Assembly: GCA_963746805.1 (NCBI GenBank)
Contig: CAVVCQ010000008.1
Location: 1,283,887 to 1,347,886 of the forward strand
Direction of reading: 5' to 3'
Source of the DNA: DATHTC01 sp963746805
GTDB lineage: Bacteria > Actinomycetota > Thermoleophilia > Gaiellales > Gaiellaceae
Length of the DNA: 64,000 nt
Part shown: positions 8,810 through 17,098 of the stretch, in pieces
Layout of the letters: every line of letters starts with the position of its first letter
Position numbering within the stretch: position 1 is the first letter of the stretch
Program-made: the position numbers and the translations under genes
Notes under the pieces: generated by a model
The model's database searches: none
What the model saw: the letters and a program-made list of their open reading frames with translations, nothing else
Told to the model about the DNA's origin: nothing

Positions 8810-9827
8810 TGGTCGAACTCGACCTGGTCGAAGTAGCGGAGCGCGGTGCGGCCCGGGCGCACGCGCGAGCGATGCGCGGCGAGCTCCTCGTCGGAGATCT
8901 CGCCGAGCGCGCGCTTCACGCCGAGCCAGGGCAGGTTCAGGTCCTCCTGGTACACGACCGTCGAGATGCGCGGGTTGATCTCGATCACGTGCTCTCCGAC
9001 GAGCTGGATGTTGAAGAACCACTCGATCGCGAGCTCCTCGACGATGCGGTCGGCGATCGCCATCAGCTCCGGGTCGTCGAGGGTGACGAAGTACATCGCG
9101 AGCCCGGCGCGCATCGCCTCGCGCGTCTTCGGGTGGCCGAGGACGACGCGCCGGCCGTCCGCGATCCCGTCGATCGTGCGCTCGCCGCCGGTCGCGAGCT
9201 CCATCACGAGCAGGTCGGGGCCGCCCGTCGTCCGGGAGCAGCTCGACGGCCTCCTCGAGCCGCATCGCCACCGAGCCGGGGCGCTCGTGGAGCAGCTGGT
9301 GGGCGCGGTCGACGGTCGGGTCGAGGATGCGGAAGCCGCGTGAGCCGGAGGAGAACACCGGCTTGAAGCAGACGGGCCGCTCCGGGTAGCCGAGCTCGCG
9401 CGCCGCAGCTTCGACCTCGCGGGCGCCGTTGACGCGGTGGAAGGCGGGCGCCGGGATCCCGAGCCGGTGCAGGAGCGCGTACGTCTCGGCCTTGTCGTTG
9501 GAGCGGCGGATCGTGTCGGGGTCGGAGACGAGCACGGGGACGGGGAAGTCGCCGCGGTGCTCGGCGAGGCCCTGGAGGTCGAAGGAGCTCTGCGGCAGCA
9601 CGACGTCGACGCCCTCGCGCTCGACGATCGTCGCGGATCGCAGCCGGAAAGCCGGGGTCGGAGCCCGCGGGAACGAGGTGGAAGGCGTCGCAGAGGTGAC
9701 GGCCGATCGAGCGCTCCGACATGTCCGTCCCGACCAGGCGGACCTCGCGCTCGCCGTTCTCGCGCAGCGCACGGAGCAGGGCCGCGGTGCCGGGCGCGCC
9801 GGACGCGGAGACGAGCACGGTCGTCAC
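8806..9827 (-). CDS. ATP-grasp ligase (carbamoyl-phosphate-synthase-like), frameshifted twice
   Basis: Three frames give ~340 residues: Rossmann-like N-terminus TTVLVSASGAPGTAALLRAL, central VCFKPVFSSGSRGF (ATP-binding lysine and glycine-rich loop), and C-terminal FFNIQLVGEHVIEINPRISTVV with the metal-binding E-x-N motif. Extra bases lie near 9650 and 9210-9235. The GTG at 9827 overlaps the kinase stop. ATP-grasp enzymes join a carboxylate to an amine through an acyl phosphate; in a surface-polysaccharide operon a sugar-amide or amino-acid ligase is a reasonable guess. It is distinct from the ligase at 11276-12493. Confidence 0.8.
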
Positions 9828-10576
9828 GCGAGCGCCCGTTCGATCACATCGCGGTTCTCGACGAGCCAGGCGGCGTTCGCGCGGATCCGCTCCCCGCTCC
9901 CGCCGTCCCACATCTCTCGCCAGCCAGGTTGCCGCTCGACGCCGCCCAGGCGGCGATGGAGCTCGTATCCGACCTCGCGCATCGCGAGCACGCGGTCGAC
10001 GAGGAGCGCGCGGTCCCCGGCGGGGAGGCCGTACCCGTCGCAGACGACGCGCGCGCGGCGTGCCCGATCGGCGACGGTCAGCTCCTCGGGGCCGTCGGTG
10101 CGGAGGGGTGCCCAGAAGTAGGCGGCGCTCGCGACGTCGACCAGGCGGTCGCCCGGGCCTGCGAGGTCCCAGTCGATCAGCGCGACCGGGACGCCGTCGC
10201 GCCGGACGACGTTCGGCGGGTAGAGGTCGCCGTGGCAGACGAGCGGCCCTTCGAGCCCGTCCGAGAACCACCGCGTCCCCGGGGGCGGCTCGAACCCCGC
10301 CTGCGCCTCGTGCATCCGGCGCAGGAGGGCGCCGAGGGCCGCCAGCGGCTCGTCCGAGAGCGGTGGCTGGCGGTCGGTGTCGCCCTCGACGAACGACAGG
10401 ATCTCGCGGCCCTGCTCGTCCTCGCCGAGGTATCTGGGTGCGCCCTCGAAGCCGACACGCTCGAAGTGCCGGAGGAGCGCGTGCACGGCGTCCGACCAGT
10501 GGCCGGTGCTGCGACGAACGGTCTCGCCGGCGCGCGCGACCGCGGTCACGGTGCTCCGGAGCGGCTCCTCGCTCAC
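9824..10576 (-). CDS. aminoglycoside-phosphotransferase-family kinase
   Basis: 250 residues from a GTG. The catalytic loop is LVCHGDLYPPNVV (His-Gly-Asp with downstream Asn) and the metal motif is ALIDWDLAGPGDRLVD, the signature of the APH/choline kinase fold. The N-terminal lobe is short. It overlaps both neighbours by 4 bases (GTGA), so it is co-translated with the deacetylase-like and ATP-grasp proteins. In this setting it more likely phosphorylates a sugar, choline-like or amino-alcohol group for the polymer than confers drug resistance. Confidence 0.85.
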   Translation of the reverse strand: MSEEPLRSTVTAVARAGETVRRSTGHWSDAVHALLRHFERVGFEGAPRYLGEDEQGREILSFVEGDTDRQPPLSDEPLAALGALLRRMHEAQAGFEPPPGTRWFSDGLEGPLVCHGDLYPPNVVRRDGVPVALIDWDLAGPGDRLVDVASAAYFWAPLRTDGPEELTVADRARRARVVCDGYGLPAGDRALLVDRVLAMREVGYELHRRLGGVERQPGWREMWDGGSGERIRANAAWLVENRDVIERALA

Positions 10577-11217
10577 GTCAGGTCGATCCGGTCGTTGGCG
10601 AGCTGCGTGAGCCGCGCCTCGCGGTCGGCGTCGAGGAAGGCGAGCATCGTCTCGCGCATCGTCGCGCCCGGGTAGACCCAGATCTCCGGGTGGATCAGCA
10701 GCTGCAGCCAGTCCGGGTCACGGCGGCGGAGCCCCTCTCGCGGCGAGCCGCTGCGCCAGTGCTGGTTCGAGTCGGAGCGGTAGTGCGCGGGGTCGAACCA
10801 GGGCGCCTCCATCACGTTGACCGCGGCGCCGACCGGCTCGTGCATGTACTCCGGGTCGGGGTTGTGCCACGCGAGCACCGGGTCGAAGCGGTCGTCGAGG
10901 TCGACGTGCGGGTGGACGGCGTGGAGCGCGACGGCGTGACCGAGCGCGCGCAGCTCCGTCAGGACGCGCTCGCCCTCGGGCGAGGCGAGGTTGTAGAAGA
11001 CCGACCGGGTCATCAGGAAGTACGTCGCGCGCACGTCCATCTCCGCCTCGAGCCGCGCCATCGCGAGCGCCGCGTCGAGGGAGAGGTCGACGTCGTGGCG
11101 CAGGAGCAGGTCGCCGGGCGCCGGCGCGGCACCGCCGAAGGTGCGGAACGCGTACCCGCCCTCCTGCGCCGCCTCGAGCAGGAGCTCGTACTCGCGCATG
11201 TCGAACCGGTCGCTCAT
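10573..11217 (-). CDS. polysaccharide-deacetylase-like protein (NodB-related)
   Basis: About 214 residues. The motif LLLRHDVDLSLDAALAMARLE carries the His-Asp-x-Asp metal-binding start of the NodB/CE4 fold, and ALHAVHPHVDLDD gives a further histidine set. There is no signal peptide, so a cytoplasmic substrate such as a lipid-linked or nucleotide sugar is likely. The ATG at 11217 was chosen; upstream in-frame sequence crosses the dispersed palindrome at 11247-11270 and then runs antisense-like into the next gene. The 58-base gap to the ATP-grasp gene holds only that palindrome. Confidence 0.75.
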   Translation of the reverse strand: MSDRFDMREYELLLEAAQEGGYAFRTFGGAAPAPGDLLLRHDVDLSLDAALAMARLEAEMDVRATYFLMTRSVFYNLASPEGERVLTELRALGHAVALHAVHPHVDLDDRFDPVLAWHNPDPEYMHEPVGAAVNVMEAPWFDPAHYRSDSNQHWRSGSPREGLRRRDPDWLQLLIHPEIWVYPGATMRETMLAFLDADREARLTQLANDRIDLT

Positions 11218-11246
11218 CCGAGACGGGCCCTCGAGCCGAAACGGCG

Positions 11247-11270
11247 GGACTTTGTGGCTCTGAGCCACTT
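11247..11270 (+). repeat. dispersed palindromic element, copy 1 (intergenic)
   Basis: GTGGCTC (11254-11260), T, GAGCCAC (11262-11268): a perfect 7-1-7 inverted repeat preceded by GGGACTTT. It occupies the gap between the ATP-grasp and deacetylase-like genes. Twenty-two bases are shared with the copies at 12295 and 44732, with only one variable position. Confidence 0.85.
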
Positions 11271-11275
11271 TCTCC

Positions 11276-12493
11276 TCACGCCGCGCGCACCTCCACGTCG
11301 AGGAGCCCGGCCGCGGCCTCGGCCCGCTCCAGCGCTTCGACGGACGTCTCTCCCACGGCGATGACGTAGCCGCGCCGGTCCCCGTCGAGCCGCACGGGCC
11401 GGATCGTCTCCCCGACCTGCAGGTACGTGTCCGCCTGGACGACGCCGGGGAAGGCGCGGACGCGGTCGAGGCCGGAGAAGGACAGCACCTCACCGGTCGG
11501 CAGCGGCCCGGGCTGCGCGGTCAGGAAGCGGATCGCGAGCGGGCGCCGGAAGCGCGGGAAGGCGAGCTCGTCCGGGACGTCGACCCCGAGCGCCTGGCGG
11601 AGCGCGATCTCGACGAGGTCGAGCCCGATCGCGTGTCGCGCGAGGTCGGACATCTGGCCGCCGGGGATCCGCGCCGCGACCTCCACGACCCGGACGGAGC
11701 CGTCGTCGGAGACGAGCAGCTGCGGGAACGCGATCCCGTCCTGCAGGCCGAGCGCGTGCACGGCGTGGACGGCCACGCGCTCGGCCTCCTCGAGCACGTC
11801 CCCGTAGATCGAGGCCGGGTAGACGTGGATCCAGCCGACGCCGAAGCCGACGCCGGGCGGCCGCAGCCGGTCCGAGAGGGTGAGGACGTGCGACTCGCCG
11901 CCGCGCGCGAGGACGAGGCCGTTCAGCTCGAGGCCCTCGTGGAAGGCCTCGACGATCGCCTCCCCGGTCTGCGACTCCGAGAGCGCGACGTGGAGGTGGG
12001 CGAGCAGGTCGTCCTCCGACTCGATCAGGAAGATCCCGCGCTGGCCGCCCGAGTCCGCCGGCTTCAGCACCGCCGGCAGGCCGACGTGGCGAAGGGCCGC
12101 GCCGGCCTCGTGCACCGACCGGAGCGCGGCGAAGCGCGGCTGGGCGACGCCTGCCTCCGCGAGCCGCCGGCGCATCGCGATCTTGTTCGTCATCAGGTGT
12201 GCGACGCCGGTGCCGATCGAGGGGAGCCCGAGCCGCTCGGTCACGGCCGCGACGACGGGCACGGCGCGGTCTGCGCTGACCGTGAGCGCGCCGTGGACTT
12301 TGTGGCTCTGAGCCACTTGCTCCACCGCGGCGACGTCGGAGAAGTCCACGACCTCGGCCACGTCCGCGGCCTGCAGCCCGAGTGCGTCCGGGTTCCGGTC
12401 GACGCCGACGACACGGAGGCCGAGCTCCTGCGCCCGCAAGATCGCGCGCCGCTGGTGCCGGCCCGCACCGACGAAGAGGACCGTCCGCGCCAC
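11276..12493 (-). CDS. ATP-grasp ligase, intact
   Basis: 405 residues from GTG 12493. N-terminal Rossmann-like pre-ATP-grasp domain (VLFVGAGRHQRRAILRAQELG), ATP-binding VLKPADSGGQRGIF, and C-terminal VRVVEVAARIPGGQMSDLARH, where the E-x-A-A-R-x-P motif matches the D-Ala-D-Ala/biotin-carboxylase-like group acting on amino-acid or carboxylate substrates. TAGCAT at 12502-12507 lies 8 bases before the start, so it probably begins the operon that runs to 6188. The palindromic element is embedded in frame as VAQSHKV (12295-12318), within a helix of the first domain. Confidence 0.88.
   Translation of the reverse strand: MARTVLFVGAGRHQRRAILRAQELGLRVVGVDRNPDALGLQAADVAEVVDFSDVAAVEQVAQSHKVHGALTVSADRAVPVVAAVTERLGLPSIGTGVAHLMTNKIAMRRRLAEAGVAQPRFAALRSVHEAGAALRHVGLPAVLKPADSGGQRGIFLIESEDDLLAHLHVALSESQTGEAIVEAFHEGLELNGLVLARGGESHVLTLSDRLRPPGVGFGVGWIHVYPASIYGDVLEEAERVAVHAVHALGLQDGIAFPQLLVSDDGSVRVVEVAARIPGGQMSDLARHAIGLDLVEIALRQALGVDVPDELAFPRFRRPLAIRFLTAQPGPLPTGEVLSFSGLDRVRAFPGVVQADTYLQVGETIRPVRLDGDRRGYVIAVGETSVEALERAEAAAGLLDVEVRAA
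12295..12318 (+). repeat. dispersed palindromic element, copy 2 (inside ATP-grasp gene)
   Basis: GTGGCTC (12302-12308), T, GAGCCAC (12310-12316), preceded by GGACTTT as in copy 1. It is read in frame on the minus strand as VAQSHKV without interrupting the ligase. Confidence 0.85.
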
Positions 12494-12501
12494 GGCGGCG
12501 G

Positions 12502-12507
12502 ATGCTA
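12502..12507 (-). promoter_or_regulatory. leaderless-type -10 box of the ATP-grasp operon
   Basis: TAGCAT on the minus strand, 8 bases upstream of the GTG at 12493 with no Shine-Dalgarno between. It overlaps the stop of the preceding gene. Confidence 0.5.
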
Positions 12508-13866
12508 TCCCGGCGCGAGCGTCGTCACGACCACGTCCGCGACGCGGTCGGCCGCGTGCCCGTCCACCTCGCCGACGACGCCGCGCGCCACGCGTGCACG
12601 TTCCTCCGCGAGCTCGGCCGGGTGGGCGAGCGCCCGCTCGATCCCCGCGACGACCTCCTCGAAGCTCCGGGCGCGGTAGAAGGCCTCCGACTCGAGCAGC
12701 TCGCGGTAGTGCTCGCCCGAGACGTTGAGCTCCGCCCAGCGGTCGTCCGGCGGCGCGCCCTCGTCGTAGAGGACGCAGACGGAGGGACGGTCGTTGACGA
12801 GCGCGTCGAGGAGGATCGTCCCCGCGTTCGCGACGACCGCGTCGGCGTGCTGCAGGAGCGTCGCGAGGGCGTCGAGGTCGGTGTAGGCGGGCTCCTGCAC
12901 CGCCGCCCCGGTCGTCCCCTCGGGCAGCGCGAACCGCTCGCGCCAGCGCCGGTCGCGGGGATGCGGCCGGAACAGCAGCTGGAAACGCTCGTGCGCGCCC
13001 GACTCGCGCCACCAGCCCAGCAGCCGCGCGACGAATCGGTCCTCGTACGGCGCGTTCGTGGGCGTGTTCCCCATCACGAGCACGAGCGGCCGCGACGGGT
13101 CGAGGCCGAGGCCGCGGACGAGCTCCTCGTAGCGGGCGCGCGGGCGCTGCTCGTGGAAGACGTCCGTCTGCGGCCAGCCGGTCACCTCGACGCGGTCGCC
13201 GGCGATGCCGTGGTACGCGGCGAGGTCGCGTCGCATCGTCTCGTTCTGGACGACGTAGCGCTGCGCGTACGGGCTGATCGCGCCCTTGCCGACGGTGTGG
13301 TCCCAGCTCGAGACGTAGCCGACGACCGGGATGCCGAGCCGGCGCGCGGCGGTCAGGAACGGGACCGCGCTGCGGGTCTGGAGGTTCGCGACGACGAGCC
13401 CGGCGCAGTCCTCCCGCATCCGGCGGAGCAGGGCCGACGGGACCTGGCGGCGCGTGCTGAAGTGCCACCGGAACATCGCGCGCTCGAGCCATTGCCACTT
13501 CGGCAGCCGTCCCGCGCGGTTCGGGTCGAGGAACCAGTTGTCGTGACCGCGGCGCATCCGCTCGCGGTGGAAGCCGTGGCGCACATTGACGCGGAGCGCG
13601 AGCGGGTAGAAGCCCGCGTGGTCGTCGAGGAAGCGGTCGGCCCGGCGGCGGACGCGCTCCACGGCCCCGACGCGCGCCGGGAGCAGCGTCTCCTGCGCGA
13701 GCACGGGCAGGTCGCCCGCGCGCGCGAGCCACGGCGCGGGATCCTCGCCGACGAAGACGAGCGCGAGCCGGTCCGGCAGCCGCGCTCGCAGGCGGTCGAC
13801 GATCCCGCAGTCGAAGAAGACCCGCGTCGGCAGCGGGTCGGGGAGGACGAGCCAGATGCGCTTCAC
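12505..13866 (-). CDS. CDP-glycerol glycerophosphotransferase-like / GT-B transferase
   Basis: 453 residues from a GTG overlapping the transketolase stop (GTGA). The C-terminal half has the fold and motifs of CDP-glycerol:polyol transferases and UDP-GlcNAc-epimerase-like GT-B proteins: VMGNTPTNAPYEDRFVARL, LLFRPHPRD, and DAVVANAGTILLDALVNDRP near the phosphate-binding site. The N-terminal half (GHDNWFLDPNRAG, VGYVSSWDHTVGKGA) is less typical. It may transfer a polyol-phosphate or sugar to the surface polymer; the coupling to a transketolase suggests a pentose-derived donor. The exact donor cannot be read. Confidence 0.65.
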   Translation of the reverse strand: MKRIWLVLPDPLPTRVFFDCGIVDRLRARLPDRLALVFVGEDPAPWLARAGDLPVLAQETLLPARVGAVERVRRRADRFLDDHAGFYPLALRVNVRHGFHRERMRRGHDNWFLDPNRAGRLPKWQWLERAMFRWHFSTRRQVPSALLRRMREDCAGLVVANLQTRSAVPFLTAARRLGIPVVGYVSSWDHTVGKGAISPYAQRYVVQNETMRRDLAAYHGIAGDRVEVTGWPQTDVFHEQRPRARYEELVRGLGLDPSRPLVLVMGNTPTNAPYEDRFVARLLGWWRESGAHERFQLLFRPHPRDRRWRERFALPEGTTGAAVQEPAYTDLDALATLLQHADAVVANAGTILLDALVNDRPSVCVLYDEGAPPDDRWAELNVSGEHYRELLESEAFYRARSFEEVVAGIERALAHPAELAEERARVARGVVGEVDGHAADRVADVVVTTLAPG

Positions 13867-15800
13867 GGCGTCGCGGGAGCCCGCAGGACGGCCTCGATCC
13901 GCTCCGCGAGCGAGGCGCCGTCGAGGCGGTGCGCGCGCAGCGCCTCGGGCGGCGTGCCGCAGGCGGGCCAGCCCTCCACGCCGAGGACGTGCAGCGCGCG
14001 GCCCTCCAGCAGGCCCGCCCCGGCGAGCTCGCGCAGCAGCGTGTCGCCGAGGGCGCCGACCGGTGCGTGGTCCTCGACCACGAAGACGTCCGCGAACGGG
14101 GCGACCGTCTCGGCCAGCCAGTCGCGGTCGACGCGGTTCAGCCACGGCATCGCCACGACCTGGACGGACGCCGCCGACGCCTCGGCGGCCGTGAGCGCCT
14201 CGTGGAGCATGACCGGCCCGTACGCGAAGAGCAGCGCGTCCGTCCCCTCGCGCAGGATCGTGCCGCGGCCCACGGCGACCTCGCCGCCGAGCTCCAGCCG
14301 TCGCGGCGACGGCCCGATCGCGAGCCGGATCGCGACGCTGCCCTCCGCCTGCTCGACCGCCCACGCCGTGAGCGCGCGCGTCTCGGCCGCGTTCGCCGGG
14401 TGCACGACCGTCAGCTCCGGCAGCGCCGCGAGGAGCGAGACGTCGCGGATGCTCTGGTGCGACTTGCCCGGCCCGGCCGGGATCAGCCCGGCGTAGTGGA
14501 GCGCGTAGACGACCTTCGTCCGCTCGCTCGCCTGGTTGTAGATCTGCTCGTTCGCGCGCGAGGCGAGAAAGCTGGCGAACGAGTTGACGACGGGGAGGAG
14601 GCCGTGGCGCGCGAGGCCGGCGGCGGCCGAGACCATGTCCTGCTCGGCGATGCCGCTCTCGAGGAAGCGGTCCGGGTAGGCGTCCTCGAAGCCGCGGATG
14701 CGGCAGTCGGACGAGAGGTCGGCGTCGAGGACGACGAGCTCGGGCACGCGGCCTGCGAGCTCGACCAGCGCCTCCCCGTACGCGGCCGCGACGTACTCGT
14801 CCGTCACCTTCGGGCGCGCCGGCGATCCCCGACTCGGGCTCGCCCTCGAGCGACGTGCGCTCCTCGCGGGCAGTGGCGGCACGGGGACGAGCTCCAGCGG
14901 CCCGATCCGCTCCAGCAACTCCGCGTGGGCCCGTGCGAAGGCGTCGTCGTCCGGCGCGCCCGCGTGCCAGCGGTACGTGCCGCCGCCCTCCGCGAGCGCC
15001 CGGGGATGCTCCATGAAGGAGACGCCCTTGCCCTTGATCGTGTGCGCGACGAGCGCCTTCGGCACGTCCTCGGGCCCGGCGTCGAACGACGCGAACGTCT
15101 CGTGCAGGGCCGCGTGGTCGTGCCCGTCACAGGTGGCGACGTGCCAGCCGAAGGCGCGCAGCTTCGCCTCGAGGTCGCCGAGGGCGAGGATCTCCTCCGT
15201 GGTCTTGTCCGACTGGAGCTCGTTCCGGTCGACGATCACCCAGAGGCGGCCGAGGCGCCCGTGCGCCGCGGACTGCAGCGCCTCCCAGTTCTGGCCCTCC
15301 TGCAGCTCGCCGTCGCCGGTCATCACGACGACACGGCCGCCGCGGCCGAGCAGGCGCTTCGCCCAGGCGATCCCGCGGCCCTTCGAGATGCCCATCCCGA
15401 GCGAGCCCGAGTTGGCCTCGATCCCGGGCACGCCCACGTCCGGATGCCCGTCGAGGCCGCCGAGCCGCCGCAGCTTCAGCAGACGCTCGTCGGGCAGGAC
15501 GCCGAGCGCGTGGAGCGCGGCGTAGAGCCCGGGCACGTCGTGGCCCTTCGACGAGAAGAAGACGTCGCGGTCAGGGTCGTCCCAGCCGAGCTCGGCCACG
15601 TTCAGCTCGCGGAAGAGGAGGTGCGCGACCAGGTCGAGTGCGCTGAAGCTCGAGCCGAGGTGCCCGGACCCGGCGCGCTTGACCGCGACGAGCGCGTTCG
15701 CGCGGCACATGTCGGCGAGCAGCGCGAGCGTGGCGTCGTCGGTGCCGCGCGCGCGGACGCGATCGAACTCGGAGCGGGGGATCAGGCGGAGCTCAGGCAC
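13863..15800 (-). CDS. transketolase
   Basis: 645 residues. N-terminal thiamine-diphosphate half: KRAGSGHLGSSFSALD, SSKGHDVPGLYAAL, and MTGDGELQEGQNWEAL (GDG...N metal motif). C-terminal pyrimidine half: DADLSSDCRIRGF and ESGIAEQDMVSAAAGLA with the catalytic glutamate. Both halves are in one chain. The ~25 residues joining them (SARRSRASPSRGSP) are unusually Arg/Ser-rich, while a neighbouring frame there reads EERTSLEGEPESGIAGAP; two compensating indels near 14815 and 14870 are likely. The GTG start has TACCGT 8 bases upstream. Placed first before the polyol-transferase-like gene, it may supply a specialised pentose or heptose. Confidence 0.88.
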   Translation of the reverse strand: MPELRLIPRSEFDRVRARGTDDATLALLADMCRANALVAVKRAGSGHLGSSFSALDLVAHLLFRELNVAELGWDDPDRDVFFSSKGHDVPGLYAALHALGVLPDERLLKLRRLGGLDGHPDVGVPGIEANSGSLGMGISKGRGIAWAKRLLGRGGRVVVMTGDGELQEGQNWEALQSAAHGRLGRLWVIVDRNELQSDKTTEEILALGDLEAKLRAFGWHVATCDGHDHAALHETFASFDAGPEDVPKALVAHTIKGKGVSFMEHPRALAEGGGTYRWHAGAPDDDAFARAHAELLERIGPLELVPVPPLPARSARRSRASPSRGSPARPKVTDEYVAAAYGEALVELAGRVPELVVLDADLSSDCRIRGFEDAYPDRFLESGIAEQDMVSAAAGLARHGLLPVVNSFASFLASRANEQIYNQASERTKVVYALHYAGLIPAGPGKSHQSIRDVSLLAALPELTVVHPANAAETRALTAWAVEQAEGSVAIRLAIGPSPRRLELGGEVAVGRGTILREGTDALLFAYGPVMLHEALTAAEASAASVQVVAMPWLNRVDRDWLAETVAPFADVFVVEDHAPVGALGDTLLRELAGAGLLEGRALHVLGVEGWPACGTPPEALRAHRLDGASLAERIEAVLRAPATP

Positions 15801-16945
15801 GGCGCCTGACGGTAGCCAAGCCGCGGGACCGGAGCGGCGCGAGCGAGAGCGGCTCCCGGACCACGGCCACGGTCACGACCGCCGCGGCGAGCGCCGCCAC
15901 GACGAGCAGCTCCTCGAGGTTGCCGGCGGGCCAGTCGCCGAACCAGCCGATCCACATGAACGGCCAGAGCGCGAGCGGGAGGAGCCAGAGGCCGGAGAGC
16001 CGCGGGCGCGCGAGCGCGATCGGGACGTAGAGCAGCACGAGGTAGTGGAGCCAGACGATCGGCGAGAGCGCGAGCGCGGCGGCCAGGGCGAGCGTGAGCG
16101 AGCGCGCGTCGCCGTCCTCCCCGCGCGCCGCCCGGAGCGCGAGCAGGAGCAGCACGGCGCACGCGGCGATCGCCACGGCACGCGCTGCCGTCTCGGAGAG
16201 CCCGAGCGCCTGCCCGATCGCGAACACCGAGTACGACTCGGAGGCGGCGATCCCGTCGAGCTTCTCGAGCAGGTCCGGGTAGTCCCGCAGGCCGGCGAAG
16301 CCGATCGCCGCCCAGGAGCCGAGCGCGAGCAGGAGACCGAGCCCGACCGCGATCGCCGTTGCCCGCAGCCGTCCCGTGATGCGCGAGCCACACCGTCACG
16401 GGCCAGAGGAAGAGCTTCAGCACGGCCGCGACCGCCGCGGACAGGCCCGCAACCGCCGGCCGGTCGCGGAAGCGCCAGACGAGCGCGACGAGCAGCACGA
16501 GGTAGGTGCCGAGCGTGCCCCACCGGAGCGCCTCGTGCGTGAGCGGGGACAGGATCGCGACCACGTGGCAGCGCGGGTCGCGGACGCCGAGGAGCAGCAG
16601 GGCGCCGACGAGCGCGAGGATCCCGCCGACGGTGAAGATGCTCGCGGCGAGCCCCGAGGGGAGCAGGGCGAGCGGCGCCATCAGCAGCGCGAGCAGCGGC
16701 GGGTACACGTAGGACGTGTCGTCGACGAGCTCCGACACGGACGGATAGGGGCTGACGCCGTCGAGCACCGCGTCCCCGGCGCGGAGGAAGATCGTCAGGT
16801 CGTACTGGACGAACCACCCGTTCACGGCCCACACGACGTCGTCGTAGAAGAGGCGGGCGAGGATCCGCGGGACGACCACCCAGAGGATGCCGAGGAGCAG
16901 CGCCGCCGCGGCGATCCGGACGACGCGGGAGCGCGTGCTCGGCAT
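15793..16945 (-). CDS. GT87/DUF2029-like membrane mannosyltransferase, frameshifted
   Basis: Two frames form a ~384-residue protein with about ten membrane helices. The first external loop FYDDVVWAVNGWFVQYDLTIFLRAGDAVLDGVSPY fits GT87 polyprenol-phosphate-mannose-dependent transferases (acidic residues followed by G.SPYP). One extra base at about 16369-16373 shifts between WLAHHG and RLRATAIAVG. The ATG at 16945 has CACACT 9 bases upstream. Its 3' end overlaps the transketolase start by 8 bases. Confidence 0.75.
15809..15814 (-). promoter_or_regulatory. leaderless-type -10 box of the transketolase gene
   Basis: TACCGT on the minus strand, 8 bases before the GTG at 15800, inside the 3' end of the upstream gene. 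Confidence 0.4.
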
Positions 16946-16980
16946 GACGCCGCCAGTGTGGCAGGAGGGGCCGCCGGCGG

Positions 16981-17055
16981 GGTGTAAGGAGGGTGTAAGC
17001 GCTGGAAAAAGCCCTCGGCACCTTCCGAAACCCCTGCTACCTTCGCCTTCCGAAA
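16981..17055 (+). promoter_or_regulatory. divergent control region with two sets of direct repeats
   Basis: GGTGTAAG occurs at 16981-16988 and 16992-16999, 11 bases apart (one helical turn); CCTTCCGAAA occurs at 17021-17030 and 17046-17055, 25 bases apart. TACCTT at 17038-17043 lies between the second pair and could be the -10 box of the secreted protein gene. The repeats are candidate operators. Confidence 0.45.
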
Positions 17056-17098
17056 GGGACGCGTTCGGTCGTCCCGCGACTGCCACGCAGGGGGACCA

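Noticed and set aside
9824..10576. Antibiotic-resistance aminoglycoside kinase
   Set aside because: The fold matches but the operon context is polysaccharide synthesis, with no mobile element or resistance neighbours.
12295..12318. VAQSHKV as a conserved protein motif
   Set aside because: In the other gene containing the DNA element it is read in a different frame, so the conservation is at DNA level.
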